8,201 bases of DNA from an uncultured Bacteroidales bacterium (GTDB lineage Bacteria; Bacteroidota; Bacteroidia; Bacteroidales; P3), in contig CALEPD010000222.1 of NCBI GenBank assembly GCA_937910265.1, forward strand, positions 1-8,201, read 5' to 3'. How positions within the stretch are numbered: position 1 is the stretch's first letter; the number at the start of each line of letters is the position of its first letter. This document shows positions 1-6,560 of this stretch, in pieces. A program made the position numbers and the translations under genes. A model generated the notes under the pieces. That model worked only from the letters and a program-made list of their open reading frames with translations, was not told the origin of the DNA and searched no databases.

Positions 1-2423
1 AAATTGATGGTATAGGGAACACATCCCACAGGTACCGATGCGAATTCAGCAACGGGGAAGTCGTTGTGTATGTTGAAACGGAAAAGTGCGTTGTTGCAAT
101 TGGTGCTGTTGTTCGATTGACTCCAGGCCCATGTGGTGGTGGGAAATAGGTCGCTTCCACCGCAACCTCCACACACTGATTGGTATAGCGTGGCAAGTTT
201 GTCGAAACGGCTTGTGCCTCCGTCAACGTGGTCGCCACCTCCGGAACCGCTTGCGTTGGTATGGAGCTCACCGAAAAATGTGGCGTAGTCAAGGGTACTG
301 GCATCTGCGGATATGGCAATGATGTAGAAATCTTGACCGTCTGTGGTTGTCTGGAATGCGTCGTTGGTTATCTCCATTCCATAGGTTCCGGCAGTTTGCC
401 ATTGTACATTGTTGTATCCCACAAAGTCACGTCCCCACCCCACTGCGTATACCCTGTCGCAAATGTCAGCCCCGAATGCTGTCGGTGAAATGTTGGGAGA
501 GCCGTTGCCGGTCCCGAATACCGTACTCCATCGAAGTGTGTCTAAATTCGGTGCGAGTCGGGCTAAGAACTGCCCGCTGTTGGGTGTGTTGTAGTTTGCA
601 TTGTATATCAATGTGCTGCCCAATGCTTTTGTCTGTCCGAAAATAAATACGTCATTGCTTCCTCCGCAACGAACAAAGTAACATTGGTCATACTCAATCG
701 ATCCATAGTATGTCGACGACATGAGGCTGTTTCCGTTGTATGCAATTTTTGCAACAAAGCCATCTGCCGAACCTCCATACATGGCGGGATGATAGCTGCT
801 GCTGGTAGTGGGGAAATTGGTTGAATTGGTGCCTCCGCATACCAGTAAGTTGTATTCTTGGTCAACGTCAATGGAATATACGGCATCGTCGCCAGCTCCT
901 CCCATGTAGGTGCTCCAAAGTAGGTTGCTGAGATTGTAGTCTATTTTCAGCACAATTCCGTCTTGGTCTCCGCCACCGAAGTTCGATTGTATGCAGTTTG
1001 GAGTGGTTGGGAAGTCGTGCGACATGGTTGTACTGCCAAGGTAAATGTTGTTCAGGTCATCGGTTATGATTTCTCCGCGGGCTCCATCACCGTAGTTGTA
1101 GTATAACGAATCGTTGCCGTCCATTACGGTAATCCATTGGTTAGCATTGAAATGCTCTTTGTAGTTGAGTCCGTCGTTACCGTTTCCCCCTATATAAGTC
1201 GATGCTTGAAGTTGGGTGCCGTCGCTACTGAAGCGACTTATAAATATGTCGCTACCATTAGGGTAGTATATGTTTTTGTAGTAGTCTTCGGTGTACGAGT
1301 TGCTGTAGTCGAGGTACGATACTGTTGTGCCTCCTTGGAATGTGCGCGAATAGGCGTTTGCGCTTGTGGGGAAGTCGATACTTCCTGTTGTGCCGAAAAT
1401 AATCAGCTCGTCGAATGCGTTGACATACATGCTGTGGGGCATGTCGGCATGGGTTCCTCCCAAATATGTGGCATAAATGCGTTGCGAACCTGAAGTGTCG
1501 AATTTGAATATACCTACATCAGCGTTGCCGTGGAAGGTCGAATCATAGGCACCTAACGATGTGGGATAACCTGTCCCGAAAACAATACCGGCGGTGAATG
1601 TGTTTTTCTGTGAGTCGTATGCTGCAGTTGTGCCCCAGTTGTCCGCGGTTGAGCCGCTGTAGGTCGAAAAATACAAGTAGGGGTCTATTATCAAAGGTTG
1701 TGTGGTGTCGTAGTGGCCCAATTGAAATTTAATATTATTTTTTTCAACAACATATTGGGCTGGTATGACTACAGTGTCGTCTCCGATTTCCTGATATACA
1801 TAAGGTTCACTTTCTATAATCTTGCCAATCGAACTTTCCATAACAATGTTGTTGTTGCGGAAACGTACATTGCGAACACCATCGTAACTTATCGAAATAT
1901 CGTCGGGTGAACCTCCCGGATGAATGATGAATTCATATTTTAAGGCATTCTCAGCTCCATAAACACGCAAGTCGATGCTTTTATAGATTTCTTTGTATTC
2001 AATACTCCCATAATGAGCCACATGTGATGCCCATTTTTCGGGGTCGTTGCCGATGTAGTAGTTGCTGTACGTTTCACTTTTACCAAGTCCGCTTACAATG
2101 GCATCTTGGCAATTGTTGAAATTTAATCGGTATGCATGATATTTGAACAGTCGTTGGTGGTGGAAATTGTGATCACGGGGAGCGGAAACCGGTGCCCGCA
2201 AAACAATGGTGAAACAATTGGATTCCACAAAGGTTACAGCTTTCTGTGTTTCGGCACGATAAAGCACCCGTTCGTTCCATTGTCCCTTGTTTTCTATAAA
2301 ATCTATTCGATGCCCGGGATTTAAGTTTGCACGGTCGATGGAAACTGTGGTGTCAACATCGTGGTGTGCTTCCATAATACCAGGCACGAGCAGCAGAAGT
2401 AATAGCGTAATCGTATATCTCAT
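1..2423 (-). CDS. Secreted SBBP-repeat beta-propeller protein, gliding-motility/T9SS-associated type (3' end missing)
   Basis: The minus strand is open from ATG at 2423 to the window edge (807 codons, no stop), so the C-terminus is missing. Residues 1-19 form a signal peptide (MRYT, then a leucine run, then PGIMEA). Residues about 40-245 match the domain that usually precedes SBBP repeats (now often called DUF7948), starting with FIENKGQW at 42-49. From about 250 to 785 there are seven divergent SBBP-type repeats, each opening with a STY(L/M/I)GG-like motif near residues 250, 317, 408, 504, 569, 631 and 712. Better-preserved copies continue with DFPTT and a D-x-F/I-(I/V)-x-K/R strand. Seven repeats suggest one closed seven-bladed propeller. 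The last carries HVDGGTSRFDK and a CGGC pair (C751, C754), typical of gliding-motility-associated proteins. At 788 DFPVAEFASVPVGCVPYTIN looks like the start of a PKD/Ig-like domain. A C-terminal type IX sorting domain is expected beyond the edge but is not visible. The specific function is unknown. Confidence 0.87.
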   Translation of the reverse strand, partial: MRYTITLLLLLLVPGIMEAHHDVDTTVSIDRANLNPGHRIDFIENKGQWNERVLYRAETQKAVTFVESNCFTIVLRAPVSAPRDHNFHHQRLFKYHAYRLNFNNCQDAIVSGLGKSETYSNYYIGNDPEKWASHVAHYGSIEYKEIYKSIDLRVYGAENALKYEFIIHPGGSPDDISISYDGVRNVRFRNNNIVMESSIGKIIESEPYVYQEIGDDTVVIPAQYVVEKNNIKFQLGHYDTTQPLIIDPYLYFSTYSGSTADNWGTTAAYDSQKNTFTAGIVFGTGYPTSLGAYDSTFHGNADVGIFKFDTSGSQRIYATYLGGTHADMPHSMYVNAFDELIIFGTTGSIDFPTSANAYSRTFQGGTTVSYLDYSNSYTEDYYKNIYYPNGSDIFISRFSSDGTQLQASTYIGGNGNDGLNYKEHFNANQWITVMDGNDSLYYNYGDGARGEIITDDLNNIYLGSTTMSHDFPTTPNCIQSNFGGGDQDGIVLKIDYNLSNLLWSTYMGGAGDDAVYSIDVDQEYNLLVCGGTNSTNFPTTSSSYHPAMYGGSADGFVAKIAYNGNSLMSSTYYGSIEYDQCYFVRCGGSNDVFIFGQTKALGSTLIYNANYNTPNSGQFLARLAPNLDTLRWSTVFGTGNGSPNISPTAFGADICDRVYAVGWGRDFVGYNNVQWQTAGTYGMEITNDAFQTTTDGQDFYIIAISADASTLDYATFFGELHTNASGSGGGDHVDGGTSRFDKLATLYQSVCGGCGGSDLFPTTTWAWSQSNNSTNCNNALFRFNIHNDFPVAEFASVPVGCVPYTIN

Positions 2424-2432
2424 ATTGTTTTG

Positions 2433-2463
2433 CAAAAATACATCTTTTTTTTGTATTTTCCAA
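2433..2463 (-). promoter_or_regulatory. Bacteroidetes-type promoter of the SBBP-repeat gene
   Basis: On the minus strand TATTTTTG (2433-2440) matches the -7 consensus TAnnTTTG exactly. A TTG at 2461-2463 lies 20 nt further upstream, within the usual spacing for the -33 element. Only 9 nt separate the -7 box from the ATG at 2423, so the predicted transcript would have a leader of just a few bases. Confidence 0.6.
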
Positions 2464-2766
2464 TGTTTGGGTAAAATATAGCGGCCATTATATACAAATT
2501 CCCAAAGCAATGATACAAAACGATGATGGCAAAAATCAATGTTTTGATGAAGAAAAGTTCAAAAGTTGTAGTGGACAGAGTTTGGAAACGGCCCGTACCT
2601 ACAGGATGAAATCATCGGTTGGCAAGGTCGAATCCCTGTTTGCAGAGATTTGTTGATGAATCTGCTTGTTTGTGTGTTCGTAAAGCTGGGAGAAAGGGTG
2701 GGAGAGTAAGCTCTTAGTATGCAACATCTTTTAGATTGGTATGCGTCACTCTGATGTTTTTTTCAA
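2464..2766. other. Intergenic stretch without a convincing gene; possible coding relic
   Basis: No ORF here is long enough to trust. On the plus strand an ATG at 2510 opens a 48-codon frame ending with TGA at 2656, which includes SLETARTYR (residues 24-32) and ends SLFAEIC. A second frame, from ATG 2523 to TGA 2609, encodes a 28-residue basic peptide. The TARTYR and FAEI words recall the N-terminal core-binding region of Bacteroidetes tyrosine recombinases, but this rests on a few residues and the spacing between them is shorter than usual. The stretch could equally be plain spacer. The minus-strand promoter of the left-hand gene begins at its left border. Confidence 0.4.
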
Positions 2767-2787
2767 ATATGGTGGGTTATATAAATT
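2767..2787 (+). repeat. Left terminal inverted repeat
   Basis: It begins ATATGGTGGGTT and ends TATAAATT. It matches the reverse complement of 3020-3040 at 20 of 21 positions; the single difference is A at 2779. Confidence 0.75.
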
Positions 2788-3019
2788 GCTTTAGTGAGAC
2801 TGTGTTCTTATTTCGAGTAGATTTCCGTGCGGAAGGCGTGAAGAAAGTCAGTGACTTTCGATAGCGTTCCACAGGACGTCGCACGAAGTAAGGCGAGCGG
2901 TGAATCATGCGGTGCATTGTAATCGACTGACAATCGGAAAAATGCCAATGCCGAAACAAGGGCTAAAGCGCTGAAAAAATTGGACTCACTCATGTTAACG
3001 ATTAATTTTTAAAATGTGG

Positions 3020-3040
3020 AATTTATAGAACCCACCATAT
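3020..3040 (-). repeat. Right terminal inverted repeat
   Basis: Read on the minus strand it begins ATATGGTGGGTT and ends CTATAAATT, the partner of 2767-2787. It is followed by GTTTTTTG. A similar T-run (ATGTTTTTTT, 2754-2763) lies just left of the other repeat, but with a 3-nt offset, so it is not a clean target duplication. Confidence 0.75.
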
Positions 3041-3142
3041 GTTTTTTGTCCTGGGTGGCCGACGAAACTATTTGAATTATCGTTGAGCTCTCTTTTTTTT
3101 GCCCAAATGTAAAAATGTTATGACATTTTGGCAGAAAAATCG

Positions 3143-3150
3143 TAATTTTG
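3143..3150 (+). promoter_or_regulatory. Predicted -7 promoter element of the dnaG operon
   Basis: TAATTTTG matches TAnnTTTG exactly and ends 18 nt before the dnaG ATG, giving a short leader of about 10-15 nt. No good TTG lies 19-21 nt upstream; the nearest -33-like word is TTATG at about 3118. The box overlaps an inverted repeat TTTGCA-GT-TGCAAA (3147-3160) that covers the likely transcription start and could be an operator. Confidence 0.5.
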
Positions 3151-3168
3151 CAGTTGCAAATTATTATT

Positions 3169-5223
3169 ATGATTAATCAGCAAACGATACAACGAATACT
3201 TGATACTGCACAAATTGAAGAAGTAATAGGTGAATTTGTGTCATTGAAAAAACGGGGAGCCAATCATATTGGATGTTGTCCGTTTCACAATGAAAAAACA
3301 CCATCTTTTCATGTTTCTGCATCAAAAGGCATTTTCAAATGCTTCGGTTGCGGTGAGGCTGGCGATGTCGTAAAATTCTTGATGAAGCACGAGCATTTCA
3401 GCTATCCTGAAGCGTTGCATTGGTTGGCCAACAAATATAATATCCCGATAGAGGAGGAGAAGCTTACCGATGAGCAAAAGGAACAGCGGAATGAACGTGA
3501 CGCGCTCTTCCACATTTCTGCTTTCGCTCAGAAATACTTTGAGAACTTGATGTTTAACGACGAAATGGGTAAGGCTATTGGACTCAGTTATTTTCATTCT
3601 CGGGGTATGACTGACGACATCATCAAGAAATTTGGATTGGGATACTGTCTTGATGAATGGACCAATTTCTCGGAATATGCCAAACGCAATGGCTATTCCG
3701 AAAAGGCGTTGGTTGATACAGGTCTTTCAGTTATGAGAGACGACGGCAGTTTATACGACCGTTTCCGTGGTAGGGTGATGTTTCCCATTTTTTCCATCAG
3801 CGGCAGAGTTCTCGGATTCAGTGGGAGAATATTAACCAACGATAAGCATCTGCCCAAATATGTTAATTCGCCGGATAGCGTTATTTATAACAAGGGAAAT
3901 GTTCTTTATGGCATTTTTCAGGCGAAGAATGCCATAGGCAAATTGGACAAATGCTATCTGGTTGAAGGCAACGTCGATGTTGTTTCCATGCATCAGTCAG
4001 GTGTTGAAAACACTGTTGCGTCATGCGGCACTGCTCTTACTGCCGGACAGGTTCGTTTGATTAAGCGTTACACCCCAAACGTTACCATATTGTACGATGG
4101 TGATGCTGCGGGTGTCAAAGCGGCCCTCAAGGCTATCGATTTGCTTTTTGAAGAAGGAATGCATGTCAGAGTTGTCCTTTTCCCTGATGGTGATGACCCC
4201 GACAGCTATGCCCGCAAATACGGGTCGGAAAAATTGCAGCAATATCTCCAAGACCACGAGGAGAATTTTGTTGCATTCAAGATTCGCGTGCTCCTCGCTG
4301 GAGTTGACAACGACCCTATAAAGAGATCGGAGGTTGTAAAAGATATTATTTCTACCATAGCTTTGGTTCCTGACCATTTGGAGCGCAGTGAGTATGTCAA
4401 GCAATGCGCATTCAGTTTGAAGATGCGCGAGGACACAATTGCTCGTGAGCTTGCAAATATTATCGAGCGCAACCTTCAGAAGAAATGGAGAGAGGAATCA
4501 AAGGCGGGACAACAGTCAGTCAACAACCCCGAAGGGAATACGCTTGCTGGCACATCGACTCCGGTCTCCGTTGACGTAACTCCCGATGTTCAGGTTCAGT
4601 ACGATGAGCAATCTGTCATTACACGGTCAAACAAGGCACCACATCAAGATATGTCCAACATCAATCCTGCCGAGATGCAGGAACGTAAGTTGGTTTGCTT
4701 GATGATAACTCATGGCAATACAATTTTCCCCGGTACTGATGTAAATGCCATCGCTGACGAGGATCTTTATAAATACCGAATCGCAAATATGATTCTTGAT
4801 GGGTTGCAGGAATGGAAGTGTGAATTTTCCAATCCGTTATACAAACGCATTCAATCTTTGTATGAATCATGTATTGTCGATAACAAACCTTTCCCCGACT
4901 ATCGCTTCTTCTTGTCCTACGACGATTCGGAAGTAAAGGAATTTGCCCTTTCCATATTGATGGAATCGGAGTATAAAATAAGCGATACTTGGGCAAAGAA
5001 AAATGTATACACCCCTTCAATCGAGAGCAAATTGGCTCAGGACATTGCAGAGTCAATCCTTGCATACAAGATGAAGGTGCTCGAAATCAGGATGAACGAA
5101 AATGCGCTGAAAATACTGTACGCCCAGTCGCCGGAAGAAGAGCAGCTTTATGTTGCAGAACGCCTTGAGATGGATGAACTGAGGAAGGAATTGGGGAAAT
5201 GTATGAACCGTGTGGTTTCTTGA
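3169..5223 (+). CDS. dnaG: DNA primase DnaG
   Basis: Synthesises the RNA primers for Okazaki fragments at the replication fork, together with the DnaB helicase. ATG 3169 gives 684 residues. A TTG at 3148 is in frame but lies inside the -7 promoter box, so it is rejected; MINQQTIQRILDTAQIEEVIG is the normal beginning of the family. The CHC2 zinc finger is intact (C37, H40, C58, C61, around CPFHNEKTPSF and FKCFGCG). The RNA-polymerase-like core has YDRFRGRVMFPI (196-207) and GRVLGFSGR. The TOPRIM fold carries the metal-binding residues E266 (VEGNVDV), D310 and D312 (LYDGDAAG), then DGDDPDSY. Residues about 430-520 are a low-complexity linker. About 520-684 is the helicase-binding C-terminal domain. 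The length is usual for Bacteroidetes DnaG. The common EGYxDV motif reads EGNVDV here. It is the first gene of the operon, 45 nt before the sigma-54 activator. Confidence 0.97.
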   Translation: MINQQTIQRILDTAQIEEVIGEFVSLKKRGANHIGCCPFHNEKTPSFHVSASKGIFKCFGCGEAGDVVKFLMKHEHFSYPEALHWLANKYNIPIEEEKLTDEQKEQRNERDALFHISAFAQKYFENLMFNDEMGKAIGLSYFHSRGMTDDIIKKFGLGYCLDEWTNFSEYAKRNGYSEKALVDTGLSVMRDDGSLYDRFRGRVMFPIFSISGRVLGFSGRILTNDKHLPKYVNSPDSVIYNKGNVLYGIFQAKNAIGKLDKCYLVEGNVDVVSMHQSGVENTVASCGTALTAGQVRLIKRYTPNVTILYDGDAAGVKAALKAIDLLFEEGMHVRVVLFPDGDDPDSYARKYGSEKLQQYLQDHEENFVAFKIRVLLAGVDNDPIKRSEVVKDIISTIALVPDHLERSEYVKQCAFSLKMREDTIARELANIIERNLQKKWREESKAGQQSVNNPEGNTLAGTSTPVSVDVTPDVQVQYDEQSVITRSNKAPHQDMSNINPAEMQERKLVCLMITHGNTIFPGTDVNAIADEDLYKYRIANMILDGLQEWKCEFSNPLYKRIQSLYESCIVDNKPFPDYRFFLSYDDSEVKEFALSILMESEYKISDTWAKKNVYTPSIESKLAQDIAESILAYKMKVLEIRMNENALKILYAQSPEEEQLYVAERLEMDELRKELGKCMNRVVS

Positions 5224-5268
5224 ACAATATAAAATCTTTTACGATTCTTACTGCAAAATAGATATAGC

Positions 5269-6555
5269 ATGGATATAAACGGCATAATGCGGAAATACCA
5301 AATAGTAGGAAATGACTCCAAGTTTTTGGATGCTTTGAAAAAGGCCATACAAGTGGCTCCAACTGACCTCTCAATTTTTATTACCGGAGAGAGCGGTGTG
5401 GGAAAGGATGTCTTTTCTCGTATTATTCATGATTTTTCTAACAGAAAATCCCGCAAGTTGATTCCTGTCAACTGCGGTGCTATCCCTGAGGGTACAATCG
5501 AAAGCGAATTGTTTGGCCATGTAAAAGGTTCCTTTACAGGCGCCGATAAAAATAGAAAGGGATATTTTGAAGAGGCCAGCGGCGGTACCATATTTCTCGA
5601 TGAAATAGGAGAGTTGCCCTTGGCTATGCAGGTGAAACTCCTTAGGGTAATTGAAAATGGTGAAATCACCCCTGTCGGAGCTTCGCAACCAGTAAAGGTT
5701 GATGTTCGGATTGTTGCTGCCACAAATGTCAATATTGTCGATGCAGTTAAAAAGGGGCGCTTCCGCGAGGATCTATATTACCGTATCAATCAAATCCCCA
5801 TAACCATACCTCCATTAAGGGAACGCAAAGACGACATTCCGCTTTTGTTTAGAAAATTTTCGTCTGATGTGGCTGAACGCTACAAAGCTACCCCCATATT
5901 CTTGAATGAAGAGGCTCGACAATATTTAATGCAGTATCCATGGAATGGCAACATCAGGGAACTTAAGAATATAACTGAGCAGATTGCTGTAATTGAAACC
6001 GAGCGTACCATCACACGTCCCATTCTGCAAAGTTATCTGAATTATGTCCCCGAGGAAATGCTTCCTGCCATTGTGTCTCACGGAGGTAACGACCCTCATC
6101 TGATTTCTGACCGAGAGTTGCTGCTTAAGGCCCTGACAATGGGACAGATGATAAACGAGATGAGAAGCGAGTTGAACGAGTTGAAACGTGTTGTGACACA
6201 ATTCGCCCAAGGTGATACTTTGTCAGCTCCTATTTCTGTTACCGCCATTCCTTCCACAACGGTCTCCTCTGCCGTTACGGATATTCACGAATCGCAATGG
6301 TTTGGTCATGCCGAAAACGAAGATGATGAGTGGATCTCCCCGGAGACTGTTTCTGAGCACAAGCACGAGGATGATATACTGATTAATTCTACCGTGCACG
6401 GAGATCGCGAAATTATGACTTTGGAGGAATTGGAGAAGCGTGCAATTGTGGATGCATTGGAGCGTAACGAAGGCCGTCGTAAGGTCGCTGCAATGGAATT
6501 GGGTATCTCTGAACGTACTTTGTATCGCAAAATCAGTCAATACGGTCTCGAATAA
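5269..6555 (+). CDS. Sigma-54-dependent Fis-family transcriptional activator without receiver domain
   Basis: An AAA+ enhancer-binding protein that uses ATP hydrolysis to open sigma-54 (RpoN) promoters. It has 428 residues. The sigma-54 interaction domain starts almost at the N-terminus (about 10-250): Walker A GESGVGKD (40-47), the sigma-54 contact loop GSFTGA (87-92; classically GAFTGA), Walker B GGTIFLDEIGE (105-115), sensor I AATN (150-153), arginine-finger region GRFREDLYYR (163-172) and sensor II WNGNIREL. About 280-370 is a charged, partly helical linker that may form a coiled coil (around MINEMRSELNELKRVV), followed by an acidic stretch. Residues 383-428 are a Fis-type helix-turn-helix (RRKVAAMELGISERTLYRKI). 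There is no receiver, PAS or GAF domain, so its activity must be set by its level or by a partner protein. ATG 5269 is chosen because MDINGIMRKYQIVGN fits the family; ATG at residue 7 is possible. It sits in the dnaG-aroA operon. Its targets cannot be read from this window. Confidence 0.93.
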   Translation: MDINGIMRKYQIVGNDSKFLDALKKAIQVAPTDLSIFITGESGVGKDVFSRIIHDFSNRKSRKLIPVNCGAIPEGTIESELFGHVKGSFTGADKNRKGYFEEASGGTIFLDEIGELPLAMQVKLLRVIENGEITPVGASQPVKVDVRIVAATNVNIVDAVKKGRFREDLYYRINQIPITIPPLRERKDDIPLLFRKFSSDVAERYKATPIFLNEEARQYLMQYPWNGNIRELKNITEQIAVIETERTITRPILQSYLNYVPEEMLPAIVSHGGNDPHLISDRELLLKALTMGQMINEMRSELNELKRVVTQFAQGDTLSAPISVTAIPSTTVSSAVTDIHESQWFGHAENEDDEWISPETVSEHKHEDDILINSTVHGDREIMTLEELEKRAIVDALERNEGRRKVAAMELGISERTLYRKISQYGLE

Positions 6556-6560
6556 AATCT

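Larger units (their letters stand above)
2767..3040. mobile_element. MITE-like element bounded by 21-bp inverted repeats
   Basis: The segment is 274 bp long and closed by inverted repeats at 2767-2787 and 3020-3040 that match at 20 of 21 positions. Its interior looks less AT-rich than its flanks and contains small palindromes (2823-2834; 2843-2859, GAAAGTCA-g-TGACTTTC). There is no transposase. If the ends are read as TGGTGGGTT and AACCCACCA (2770-3037), both sides are flanked by TA, as expected for an IS630/mariner-type TA target duplication. Because the repeat itself continues into that TA, the duplication cannot be proven. Two overlapping minus-strand frames of about 60 codons (2808-2993 and 2777-2959) fill the interior. 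I treat them as non-coding or decayed because neither has a promoter or a recognisable domain. A structured RNA closed by a long stem is an alternative reading. The element lies about 100 bp before the dnaG promoter. Confidence 0.55.

Noticed and set aside
86..2481. Plus-strand ORFs of 60-118 codons across the left quarter
   Set aside because: All lie opposite the 807-codon minus-strand frame, which has a signal peptide and family motifs; they are antisense shadows.
2626..2635. tRNA T-loop-like word GGTCGAATCC
   Set aside because: No matching T-stem, anticodon arm or acceptor stem can be drawn around it.
2754..3048. ATGTTTTTT words on both sides of the inverted-repeat element as a target duplication
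   Set aside because: They are simple T-runs, set three bases off on the left relative to the repeat end and overlapping the repeat on the right, so they do not define a clean duplication.
3129..3152. Possible sigma-54 promoter (TGGCA ... TTGCA) before dnaG
   Set aside because: The GG and GC are 20 nt apart rather than the required 12; a TAnnTTTG promoter explains the site better.
3148..3168. TTG start giving DnaG seven extra residues
   Set aside because: The TTG is part of the TAATTTTG promoter box, and family members start at MIxxxTIxxIL, matching ATG 3169.
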